Of a stretch of 64,000 bases of DNA, positions 43,841-52,419 are shown piece after piece. The notes under the pieces are model-generated. The model made no database searches and was not told the DNA's origin. It was given only the letters and a program-made list of their open reading frames with translations. Source of the stretch: CAVQXR01 sp963717955. Its GTDB lineage: Bacteria > Actinomycetota > Thermoleophilia > Gaiellales > Gaiellaceae. The position numbers were made by a program, and so were the translations under genes. Location: assembly GCA_963717955.1 (NCBI GenBank), contig CAVQXR010000002.1:620001-684000 (forward strand), given 5' to 3'. The stretch's first letter is position 1; each line of letters begins with the position of its first letter.

Positions 43841-45076
43841 GTGACCTCCCGCGGACATACGCTCGTCGTGTTGGCCTGCGCGCTCCTGGCGTTCGCCGGG
43901 CTGGCCGGCTCTGCCGCGGGCGCGTTCCCCGGCGGCGAGGGACGGATCGTCTTCGAGTCGAACGTCGGCGGGCAGTTCGACGTCTACACGATCGACGGCG
44001 ACGGCACCGACCGGGTCAACCTGACGAATCACCCCGGCGCCGACCGGGACGCGCAATGGTCGCCCGACGGGCGGTGGCTAGCCTTCAGCTCCAACCGCGA
44101 CGGCGACTGGGACATCTGGGTGATGGGTGCCGACGGCTCGGGCCTGCACAACCTGACCGACGATGCCGGCGCGAAGCGGGACACCGATCCGAGCTGGTCG
44201 CCCGACGGCTCCCGGATCGCCTTCGTCTCCGACCGCTCGGCCCATGCGTCCGACCTCGGCGAATCGAGCGACGAGATCTGGGCGATGGGCGCCGACGGCT
44301 CGTTCCCGGTGCGGCTCACCGTCAACAGGACGCTCGACGACGATCCCGCCTTCTCGCCGGACGGGAGCACGATCGCCTGGGCGCTCTTCTCCGGCCAGGC
44401 AGGCTTCGATATCTGGCGGATGGGCGTCGACGGCAGCGGCCGGGTGCGGCTCACGCAGGCCAACGGGGATGACGAGCGGCCGACGTGGTCGCCGGGCGGC
44501 GCGCTCGTCGTGTTCAGCTCGCAGCGGGCCGGCGGCAGCGGCTTCAAGGGCGGGGGAGTCGGCAGCCTCTACTCCGTCCACATCGACGGGTCCGGGCAGG
44601 AGGCGCTCACGCACGCCGGGGTCGATCGGGATCCTGCCTTCTCGCCGACGGGTGAGGCACTCGTCTTCTCGTCCCAGCGTGCGGGTGGCTCGCGCCTGTT
44701 CGTCATCGGGCGCGACGGCGTCGTCGTGCAGATCTCCGATCAGCTCGCGATGGAGCTCGAGCCCGACTGGCAGCCGTCCCCCCCGGCGCTCCCGGGCCTG
44801 ACCCCTCCGATCGGCCCGGAAGGCTGCACGATCCGGGGGACGATCCTCGACGACATCATTGCCGGGACGCGCGGCGACGACGTGATCTGCGGCCTCGGTG
44901 GCAACGACGCTATCCGCGGGCTCGCCGGCGACGACGTGCTGATCGGCGGTAACGGGGACGACCAGCTGCTGGGCGGTGCGGGCAACGACCGGCTCGTCGG
45001 CGGACGGGGCGTCGACCGGGGAACCGGCGGCCGCGGCCTCGACTCGTGCGATGTCGAGACGGCGGGCGCCTGCTGA
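43841..45076 (+). CDS. Secreted TolB-type beta-propeller protein with C-terminal RTX calcium-binding repeats
   Basis: 411 residues. A signal peptide (LVVLACALLAFAGLAGSAAGAF, residues 8-29) is followed by five or six WD40-like PD40 blades such as DAQWSPDGRWLAFSSNRDGDW, DPSWSPDGSRIAFVSDRS and RPTWSPGGALVVFSSQRAG. After a proline-rich hinge, a C-terminal domain between two cysteines carries RTX nonapeptides (GTRGDDVICGLGGNDAI, GLAGDDVLIGGNGDDQL, GGAGNDRLVGGRGVD). RTX repeats bind calcium and usually accompany export by type I secretion. In a single-membrane organism they would fold outside after Sec export. The propeller probably binds proteins or polysaccharides; no catalytic domain is seen. 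Confidence 0.85.
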   Translation: MTSRGHTLVVLACALLAFAGLAGSAAGAFPGGEGRIVFESNVGGQFDVYTIDGDGTDRVNLTNHPGADRDAQWSPDGRWLAFSSNRDGDWDIWVMGADGSGLHNLTDDAGAKRDTDPSWSPDGSRIAFVSDRSAHASDLGESSDEIWAMGADGSFPVRLTVNRTLDDDPAFSPDGSTIAWALFSGQAGFDIWRMGVDGSGRVRLTQANGDDERPTWSPGGALVVFSSQRAGGSGFKGGGVGSLYSVHIDGSGQEALTHAGVDRDPAFSPTGEALVFSSQRAGGSRLFVIGRDGVVVQISDQLAMELEPDWQPSPPALPGLTPPIGPEGCTIRGTILDDIIAGTRGDDVICGLGGNDAIRGLAGDDVLIGGNGDDQLLGGAGNDRLVGGRGVDRGTGGRGLDSCDVETAGAC

Positions 45077-45103
45077 TCGTCCGCGTCGCGCGCCGCCGGT
45101 GAG

Positions 45104-45109
45104 CAAACT
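45104..45109 (+). promoter_or_regulatory. -10-like box before the second propeller gene
   Basis: CAAACT lies 6 bases before the GTG of the next gene. Weak match, but the spacing fits the pattern seen at many starts in this window. Confidence 0.3.
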
Positions 45110-45115
45110 ACGGGG

Positions 45116-46240
45116 GTGCGCCATCGCGTGACCCTGACCTCGCTCGTCGTGCTCGCCGTCGCCGGGATCGCGATCGCCGCCACGCTCGACGGCCTGCGGC
45201 GCGACACCACCTCGACCGGCCTCGACGCGACGACGACCGATGCGGCCGATCGGGAGGGTGAGCGTCTCAGCGGGCCCGACGTCCCGGTGCCGGGCGCGCT
45301 CCTCGGCCAGCTCGTGTTCGCCGGGGAGGACTGTCGGCTGCGCACGGTCAGGCTCTCGACGGTGCGCCTGAGCGGCCCGGGCGCGCCAACCGGGTGCGAG
45401 GTGTGGGCATCGCCGGGCGGCCGGCTCGCGCTGGTCTCCGAGCGGTCGCGGGACGGCTCGACACCCCTGCGCCCGATCGCGCTCGTCCGGCTCGATGGCG
45501 AGAAGCGGGCGGCACGGCCGATCGGCGAGGCTGTGGGTGATCCGAGCTGGTCGCCCGACGGCACAGCCGTTGCCTGGTGCGGGGACGAGGGCGACCCGTT
45601 CTCGACCGTGATCGCGAGCTTCCCCGACGGCGGTCGTGAGAGCGTCAGCGGCTGCTACCCGCGGTTCACTCCGGAGGGCACGCTCCTGCTGCGGCCTGCG
45701 CTCGCGTATGCGAGCGAGCTCTGGGAAGACGGCGCCGTGGCGCTCACCGCGGCCGACTTGCGACGGGGCTTCCCCGACGACGCGAACGGAGCGATCCGCC
45801 TGCTCGGCTACGACCGCAGTGTCGACGGCGTGCTCGCGGTGACCGCGGTGGGAACGCCCTCCGACGGGCCCGGGCTGTCGGTCCTCCAGCTCTGGGAAGG
45901 TGCGGAGCTCACCGCGAGCGTCCGGCTCCCAGGGCGGTCGGGGGCAAATGGCTCGAGGTTCGGGGAGCTCGTCCGTTTCAGCCCCGACGGGACGCAATTC
46001 GCCATCGGTCCGCTGGGCGGGGCCGACGACGGCCCGGTGACGTTCGTCGATCTCCGCCTGCGACGCCCGACCGTCGAGCTGCCGTCGCAGCGGGGCTTCT
46101 CGTGGTCGCCCGACGGCGCGTGGCTCGCGGTCGCGACGGGCGACGAGATCGTCATCTACTCCCGCGAGTCGACCGAGATCGTCTACCGTCTCGCGGTCCC
46201 GGCGTGGAGCGTGAACTGGGTACAGGAACCGGGCGCATGA
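45116..46240 (+). CDS. Membrane-anchored PD40/WD40-like propeller protein
   Basis: 374 residues. One N-terminal membrane anchor (LTSLVVLAVAGIAIAATL, about residues 5-22) precedes a serine/threonine/aspartate-rich linker and an extracytoplasmic domain with irregular WD40-like blades: DPSWSPDGTAVAWCGDEG, LVRFSPDGTQFAIG and FSWSPDGAWLAVATGDEI. It resembles the TolB-type gene in front in its repeat motif, but it has no RTX tail and its blades are more degenerate. GTG start. Function unknown; a scaffold or sensor is possible. The 39-base gap to the previous gene allows co-transcription. Confidence 0.65.
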   Translation: MRHRVTLTSLVVLAVAGIAIAATLDGLRRDTTSTGLDATTTDAADREGERLSGPDVPVPGALLGQLVFAGEDCRLRTVRLSTVRLSGPGAPTGCEVWASPGGRLALVSERSRDGSTPLRPIALVRLDGEKRAARPIGEAVGDPSWSPDGTAVAWCGDEGDPFSTVIASFPDGGRESVSGCYPRFTPEGTLLLRPALAYASELWEDGAVALTAADLRRGFPDDANGAIRLLGYDRSVDGVLAVTAVGTPSDGPGLSVLQLWEGAELTASVRLPGRSGANGSRFGELVRFSPDGTQFAIGPLGGADDGPVTFVDLRLRRPTVELPSQRGFSWSPDGAWLAVATGDEIVIYSRESTEIVYRLAVPAWSVNWVQEPGA

Positions 46241-46295
46241 CGGCAACCTCCGGCAGGCGGGCCCGCGTTGTCGGCCCTGCACGACGTGGCCCCGG

Positions 46296-47501
46296 TCATG
46301 CGCGCTCTCCAGTCGCCGTCTCGCCAGCCTCGTAGCGCTCGCGCGTGACGGCCACCGTGAACGCGAGCCCGAGGGCGAGCAGGCTGCCGAAGGCAAACGT
46401 CCAGCCGAAGCCGATCGATGCGACGAAGGGCGCGGCGGCCTGCGTCGTGATTGCCGTTCCGACGAACAGCCCGGTCGCGAAGAGGCCGACTGCGGTCGCC
46501 CGCTCGCGCGGGCTCACCTCGGTTGCCCAGGACTGGAGGTACGGGTGGGCGAGCGCGAAGCCGACGGCGAGCAGGACGGCGGCGGCGCCGATCCCGACGG
46601 GTGTCTGCGAGGTCGCGGCGACCGCGAGCGCCGCGGCGCCGAGCAGGAGCCCGAACGCCATGATCCGGGCGCTCGACCAGCCGACGACGAACCGCTGGGC
46701 CGGGCGACTTCCGAGAGCGATCGCCAGACCGTAGACCGCGACCACGAGCCCGGCGCGCGCCCGGCTCACCCCCGATTCCTCGAGGGCGGCCGGGAAGTAG
46801 GCGAGGAACCCGACGAGCGCCGCGCCCTCGACGAGAGCGAGCAGCGCGACCGCGCGCGGCCACGTGGCCCTGAGCGCGCCGACGATGCTCGCCGCGTAGT
46901 CGCGCGCCGGGCGACGAACGAGCACGGGATCGCGCTCGTAGCGGAGCTGAGCGGCGAGCGCGACGGCAGCCACCGCCCCGGACACGAGGAAGCCGACGCG
47001 CCACGACGCGAGACCGCTCGCCGTTCCGCCACACACGATGCCTGCGGCCACGCCGGCCGCATAGAGGGCGACCAGATCGGACAGCGTCCCGGCCCGCCGC
47101 GACGTCTCGACATGGTCGCCGATGTACGTGATCGCGGACGGTGCGACCGCGGCGAACGCGGCGCCGGCGATTCCTCGCAGGACGAGAAGCAGCGTCACGT
47201 CTCCTGCGAACGCGGCGGCGAGCGTGGCGAGGCCGCCGGCGGCGAGCCCGATCCGGATCGCCCCGAGCCTCCCGAGACGATTGCTGACGAAGCCCCAGCC
47301 GAGCTGCATCAGGCCGTAGGCCAGCGCGTACACGGCGGCCACGGCCGCGACCCCACTGAGCGAGCGGTCGAAATCCGCCGCGATCGCGAGGAGCATGGGC
47401 GGAACGAGGTAGCTATCGAGGGCGGCCGCGAAGACCGCGAGCAGCACGACGCGCGTTGGAGGACGCCGGCCCGGCTCTCGCGATGCGCGGGCCCCGGTCA
47501 A
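46296..47501 (-). CDS. Major facilitator superfamily transporter
   Basis: A 401-residue, 12-helix MFS permease. The loop between helices 2 and 3 reads GWGFVSNRLGRLGAIRIGL, a form of the GxxxDRxGRR signature, and PSAITYIGDHVETSRRAGTL lies in the helix 4-5 region. Closest in style to drug:H+ antiporter (DHA1) exporters. The start is uncertain: TTG at 47501 gives a 20-residue polar lead before the first helix (VLLAVFAAALDSYLVPPMLLAI), and a GTG nearer that helix would also work. It follows tatA by 15 bases on the same strand and may be its co-transcribed neighbour. Confidence 0.85.
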   Translation of the reverse strand: MTGARASREPGRRPPTRVVLLAVFAAALDSYLVPPMLLAIAADFDRSLSGVAAVAAVYALAYGLMQLGWGFVSNRLGRLGAIRIGLAAGGLATLAAAFAGDVTLLLVLRGIAGAAFAAVAPSAITYIGDHVETSRRAGTLSDLVALYAAGVAAGIVCGGTASGLASWRVGFLVSGAVAAVALAAQLRYERDPVLVRRPARDYAASIVGALRATWPRAVALLALVEGAALVGFLAYFPAALEESGVSRARAGLVVAVYGLAIALGSRPAQRFVVGWSSARIMAFGLLLGAAALAVAATSQTPVGIGAAAVLLAVGFALAHPYLQSWATEVSPRERATAVGLFATGLFVGTAITTQAAAPFVASIGFGWTFAFGSLLALGLAFTVAVTRERYEAGETATGERA

Positions 47502-47516
47502 CCGCCCGGGTGGTGG

Positions 47517-47924
47517 CTAGCTCTCGACCGGCTTGGCCGGCTCGGCCTCGACGATCTTCTCCTCGACGTCCGGGGCGTCCGGGCCGGGCGGGTCGGGAGC
47601 GGCGGCCGCAGCTCCGTCGGCGCGGCGTGCGAGCGCCTCGTCGATCTCGTCGTCGGTCGGGACATTCCCGGGCTCCGGCTCGGCCTCTTCCTTGAACGGG
47701 TTGAGCGCGTCCTTGACCGCCTGCTTCGGGTTGCGCACGACTCCTGCGATCTCCGCCGGCGCCTCGACGGCCTCCTTGAACTCCTTCGGAATGTCGCCGA
47801 CCGAGTCCTTGAACTCACGCATCGTGCGGCCGGCGGAGCGGCCGATCTTCGGGACCGCCTTGGCACCGAACAGGAGCAGGACAACCAGCACGATGATCGC
47901 GATCTCCCACGGGCCGAGGTTCAT
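47517..47924 (-). CDS. tatA: Sec-independent translocase subunit TatA/TatE
   Basis: A 135-residue TatA-like protein that helps form the pore of twin-arginine export. The N-terminal MNLGPWEIAIIVLVVLLLFG gives the single membrane helix, followed by the FGAKAVPKIGRSAGRTMREFKD hinge and amphipathic helix that define the family. The rest is an acidic, proline/alanine-rich tail. The tail is long for TatA and resembles TatB in length, but the FGAK(A/K)(V/L)P hinge favours TatA. The ATG is placed 6 bases after a TACCCT box (minus strand), so the message is probably leaderless. Confidence 0.9.
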   Translation of the reverse strand: MNLGPWEIAIIVLVVLLLFGAKAVPKIGRSAGRTMREFKDSVGDIPKEFKEAVEAPAEIAGVVRNPKQAVKDALNPFKEEAEPEPGNVPTDDEIDEALARRADGAAAAAPDPPGPDAPDVEEKIVEAEPAKPVES

Positions 47925-47930
47925 GGCCAG

Positions 47931-47976
47931 AGGGTAGCACCGGCCGGCGCGGCGATGTGGCCGGCGCCTCCACAAT
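47931..47976. promoter_or_regulatory. Divergent leaderless-type promoters of tatA and the SirB1-like gene
   Basis: Leftward TACCCT (47931-47936) ends 6 bases before the tatA ATG. Rightward CACAAT (47971-47976) ends 6 bases before the ATG at 47983. The same 6-base distance on both strands supports both boxes. Confidence 0.5.
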
Positions 47977-47982
47977 GGCTGG

Positions 47983-48633
47983 ATGCCGGCCGACTTCAGA
48001 GCGCTTGCTGCCGACAGTGGTGCGCGGATCGACGAGCTGGCGCTCGCGCTCGCTGCAGAGTTCCGCGACGTCGACCGGCAGCGGGCGCTCGGGGAGCTCG
48101 ACCGCCTCGGCACGGCCCTCGCGTCGATGGCCTGCTCGACGCCGCTCGAGCAGGCGCATTCGCTCGCGACGCTGCTCGGGGAGCGTGAGGGATTCTGCGG
48201 CGACCGGGCGACCTATGACCGACCGGAGAGCTCCATGCTCGACCTCGTCCTCGAACGGCGCCGCGGGCTGCCGATCCTGCTCGCCACCGTCTACGTGGAG
48301 GTCGCCCGGCGCGCCGGGGTCGAGGTCTCGGGCGTGGGCCTGCCGGGCCATTTCCTCGCCGGGATCTTCGCGGGCGAGACCACACTGCTCCTCGATCCGT
48401 TCTCGGGCGGCCGCCTCGTCGTTCCCGACGTGGAGCCGGACACGATCCGCCCGTGGCGAGCCCACGAGACCGCTCTGCGGATGCTGAACAACCTCGTCGC
48501 GTCGTTCGCCCGGCGCGCCGATGTGGCGCATGCGATCCGGGCCGCCGAGCTGCGCCTCGCGCTGCCGCTCGAGGGCCGGACCCAGACCGCGCTCGAGATC
48601 GAGCTGCGCTCGCTCCGCGCCCGGCTCAACTGA
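47983..48633 (+). CDS. Transglutaminase-like SirB1 family protein
   Basis: 216 residues matching the SirB1/YchA transglutaminase-fold family, with a cysteine in GEREGFCGDRATYDRPESSML. The typical phrase LVLERRRGLPILLATVYVEVARRAGVEVSG follows, then VGLPGHFLAGIF with the conserved histidine and LLLDPFSGGRLV with the aspartate, so a Cys-His-Asp triad may be possible. The family often sits near peptide release factor and virulence regulators in proteobacteria, but its reaction is unknown. The start is supported by a -10 box 6 bases upstream. The end overlaps the convergent EamA gene by 8 bases. Confidence 0.85.
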   Translation: MPADFRALAADSGARIDELALALAAEFRDVDRQRALGELDRLGTALASMACSTPLEQAHSLATLLGEREGFCGDRATYDRPESSMLDLVLERRRGLPILLATVYVEVARRAGVEVSGVGLPGHFLAGIFAGETTLLLDPFSGGRLVVPDVEPDTIRPWRAHETALRMLNNLVASFARRADVAHAIRAAELRLALPLEGRTQTALEIELRSLRARLN

Positions 48634-49474
48634 GCTGTCGGCGGGCGGTCAGCGTGACGCCGGCGCTCGCGGCGATCACGAGGAGGATCGCGACGAGCTC
48701 GATCGTCGAGAGTCGCTGGCCGAGCACGACGAGGCCGGCGAGTGCGGCTGCGGCCGGCTCGACGGTCATCAGCACCCCGAACACGCGTGTTGCCATCGAG
48801 CGGAGTGCGTGGAGCTCGAGCGAGTACGGGATCACGGAGGAGAGGAGCGCGACCGCGCCGCCGATCAGGAGCACGCGGGCGTCGAGCAGGTCGGCCCCTG
48901 CGTCGGCGATGCCGAACGGAAGCGTGGCGAGCGCGGCGACGACCATCGCGAGCGCGAGGCCGCCCATGCCGGGAAATGCGCGCCCGACCCGGGTCGCGAG
49001 GAGGATGTAGACGGCCCACAGCGTCCCTGCGACGAGGGCGAAGGCGACGCCGACCGGGTCGAGGCCGCTCCAGTCGCCCCCCGAGAGCAGCGCGACCCCG
49101 GCCGCCGCCAGCGCGATCCAGACCCCGTCGAGCGCGCGGCGCGACAGGACGAGCGCCAGCACGAGCGGGCCGATCATCTCGAAGGTGACCGCGATCCCCT
49201 GCGGGATGCGGTCGAGCGCCAGGTAGAAGCAGGAGTTCATCCCGCCGAGCACGAGCCCGAACGCCACGGCCGTCGCGAGCTCCCGCGGACTGTGGCCGCG
49301 CACCTTCGGCCGCCAGATCGCGGCGAGCACGATCGCGGCGATCCCGATCCGCACGAACGACGCCCCGAGCGCACCGACCTCGTCGAACAGCGTCGCGCCG
49401 AGCGCGGCACCGAACTGGATCGACCCGACGGCACCGAGCACGAGCCACGTTGCCGACACGGGAGCCCGTCTCAC
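48626..49474 (-). CDS. EamA-family transporter (RhtA-like)
   Basis: 282 residues with ten predicted membrane helices in two EamA repeats. The first begins ATWLVLGAVGSIQFGAALGATLFDEVGALGASFVRIG and the second GTLWAVYILLATRVGR. Phrases such as SSVIPYSLELHALRSMATRVFGVLMTVEPAAAALAGLVVLGQ match RhtA-type threonine/homoserine exporters. The GTG at 49474 is preferred over an internal GTG five codons later because TAGGCT lies 7 bases before it. The upstream spacer contains the 11-bp repeat cluster. Substrate unproven. Confidence 0.87.
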   Translation of the reverse strand: MRRAPVSATWLVLGAVGSIQFGAALGATLFDEVGALGASFVRIGIAAIVLAAIWRPKVRGHSPRELATAVAFGLVLGGMNSCFYLALDRIPQGIAVTFEMIGPLVLALVLSRRALDGVWIALAAAGVALLSGGDWSGLDPVGVAFALVAGTLWAVYILLATRVGRAFPGMGGLALAMVVAALATLPFGIADAGADLLDARVLLIGGAVALLSSVIPYSLELHALRSMATRVFGVLMTVEPAAAALAGLVVLGQRLSTIELVAILLVIAASAGVTLTARRQLS

Positions 49475-49481
49475 CGGCGCA

Positions 49482-49487
49482 AGCCTA
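49482..49487 (-). promoter_or_regulatory. -10 box of the EamA gene
   Basis: Read leftward, TAGGCT ends 7 bases before the GTG at 49474. The 11-bp repeat cluster starts 9 bases upstream of this box, where a -35 region would lie. Confidence 0.5.
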
Positions 49488-49495
49488 CGAGCACG

Positions 49496-49539
49496 GTGCC
49501 TGGCACGTGCCAGGCACGTGCCAGGCACGTGCCAGGCAC
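49496..49539. repeat. Four tandem 11-bp GTGCCWGGCAC units
   Basis: GTGCCTGGCAC (49496-49506) followed by three copies of GTGCCAGGCAC (49507-49517, 49518-49528, 49529-49539). Each unit is itself an inverted repeat around a central A or T. A short tandem duplication of CTTCATCCGG follows at 49541-49561. The same 11-bp unit occurs at 33040-33061. Confidence 0.9.
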
Positions 49540-49600
49540 CCTTCATCCGGGCTTCATCCGGATCGGGCATGGCACTACCGGCTGCGGCTGCGGCGAGGGG

Positions 49601-50521
49601 CTATTCGTGCGGCGCTGCGTCCGTTTCGATCCGGTCGATGCGCGGCGTGGGACGACGCCGGGAAAGGACGATGCCGAGGGCGATCGCGATCCCACCGGCC
49701 CACTGGAGCGGGGCCATCGGCTCGGAGATGAGTACCAGCGCGAACAGCGCGCCGAAGAACGGCTGGAGGTTCGCGTAGACGGCAGCGCGAGCCGCTCCCA
49801 CATGGCTCACCGCGACGAACCAGATCAGGTTCGTCAGCGCATAGGCGACGATCGCGCTGTAGAGCAGGCCCGCCCAGGCGAGCGGCGTGATCGCCGACCA
49901 GTCGGTGCGGGCGAGCTCCGGGGCAGCCGCTGCGAGAATCACAGGCAGGCAGGCGAGCGAGATCAGCGCATTCACGCGATAGGTGCCGTGCGCGCGCACG
50001 TACGGCGCGAGCGCGATCGAGTAGAGAGCGAAGCTGGCGGGTGCATACAGGGCGAGCAGGATTCCGCCGGCTTCGGCCGAGACCTGCCCGGCGGTGCCGA
50101 GCGCGACCAAAGCGACCCCGCCGAACGAGACGACCGCCGCCGCCCACCGCCACGCGCCGAGGCGCTCGATCCCGAGCAGCTGCGAGAAGATGCCGGCGAA
50201 GATCGGGAGGGTGCCGAACAGCAGGGCGATCGTCGTCGCGCTCGCGAAGTCGAACGACCACGCGAAGCCGATCTGGTTCGTCGAGACGGCCAGGGCGCCC
50301 CAGAGCAGGATCACTCGGAGATCCCGGCGCGGGACGGCGAACGGCCTCGTATGCCGGAGCGCGATCGCCACGAACACGATCGTGGCGATCGTGAAGCGTG
50401 GGGCCGCATAGGAGAGCGGCGAGAATCCGTGACCCAGTGCGTACTTCGTGACCGTGAAGTTCAGGCTCCACGCGAGCACGCACGCGAGCAGCATCACGTC
50501 GGCCGCGGTCAGACGCCGCAC
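49601..50521 (-). CDS. EamA-family transporter (second copy)
   Basis: About 306 residues, ten-helix drug/metabolite transporter with two EamA repeats, only distantly similar to the previous one. LTAADVMLLACVLAWSLNF opens helix 1; RFTIATIVFVAIAL, TNQIGFAWSFDFASATTIALLFGTLPIFAGIFS and VYANLQPFFGALFALVLISEPMAPLQWAGG are typical. The start is ambiguous: GTG 50521 gives a compact N-terminus and lies just after the stop of the small leftward gene, while GTG 50557 would overlap it. I prefer 50521. Substrate unknown. Confidence 0.82.
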   Translation of the reverse strand: MRRLTAADVMLLACVLAWSLNFTVTKYALGHGFSPLSYAAPRFTIATIVFVAIALRHTRPFAVPRRDLRVILLWGALAVSTNQIGFAWSFDFASATTIALLFGTLPIFAGIFSQLLGIERLGAWRWAAAVVSFGGVALVALGTAGQVSAEAGGILLALYAPASFALYSIALAPYVRAHGTYRVNALISLACLPVILAAAAPELARTDWSAITPLAWAGLLYSAIVAYALTNLIWFVAVSHVGAARAAVYANLQPFFGALFALVLISEPMAPLQWAGGIAIALGIVLSRRRPTPRIDRIETDAAPHE

Positions 50522-50526
50522 GGCGG

Positions 50527-50757
50527 CTACCGATCTGCCCAGCGAGGGTTCGGCCACCCTTCCTCGGCGGCGAGCCGGATCCGGCCGTCGGCGACCATTG
50601 AGAGCGCGTCGTCGAGGACGATCGGCGGCCCCGGAGCGCAATCCCGTGCTCGGGCGCCAGCTCGGCGACCGATCGGGCGTGCCCAGCGACGAGCCCTGGC
50701 CGCCTCGAGCTCCCGGTGGGCGAAGGCCCTCGACTGTCCATCGGTGATCGTCGCCAC
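50527..50757 (-). CDS. Small hypothetical protein, possibly disrupted
   Basis: A 76-codon reading frame starting GTG with VATITDGQSRAFAHRELEAA and ending DALSMVADGRIRLAAEEGWP followed by NPRWADR. I cannot name it. It deserves listing because TAGAGT stands 7 bases before its GTG, like many genes here, and because its stop is 5 bases before the preferred start of the EamA gene. The middle (around 50620-50690) is arginine-rich and looks poor in this frame. A neighbouring frame there reads LVAGHARSVAELAPEHGIAL, so two compensating shifts or a decayed gene are possible. Confidence 0.35.
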   Translation of the reverse strand: MATITDGQSRAFAHRELEAARARRWARPIGRRAGARARDCAPGPPIVLDDALSMVADGRIRLAAEEGWPNPRWADR

Positions 50758-50764
50758 GGCGCCG

Positions 50765-50770
50765 ACTCTA
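50765..50770 (-). promoter_or_regulatory. -10 box before the small gene and EamA transporter
   Basis: Read leftward, TAGAGT ends 7 bases before the GTG of the small gene. The identical hexamer at the same distance precedes the phosphodiesterase gene (56466-56471). Confidence 0.4.
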
Positions 50771-50915
50771 CCGCCGCCGGAACGAGACGATCAGGGCCGA
50801 CAACAGGGCCACGCCGCACGCTCGATACCCGGCAAGCCCCGCCCGCGCGGCTCCGGGCGGTGACTGCCCTACGTCCTCCCACGGTCGGGCGCGGCCTCGA
50901 CCGCCGGGGCGTCGA

Positions 50916-50921
50916 TAGCCT
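50916..50921 (+). promoter_or_regulatory. -10 box of the PLP decarboxylase gene
   Basis: TAGCCT ends 6 bases before the GTG of the decarboxylase, with no ribosome site between. A leaderless transcript is likely. Confidence 0.45.
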
Positions 50922-50927
50922 GTCGGC

Positions 50928-52283
<1,356 letters not shown>

Positions 52284-52419
52284 CCGTACCGGAGCATCTG
52301 GGCCGTGCCCGGTGAGGAGTCGGCCGCCGACCTGGTCGACTCCGACGACTGGCGGGCGCTCGTGGACATCGCAGCGCTCGCGCCGCCACCGGCGGCGCGC
52401 TCGTCCGCCCGCCGGGCTC

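Noticed and set aside
49496..49539. CRISPR array
   Set aside because: The units are 11 bp with no spacers between them and no cas genes are present.
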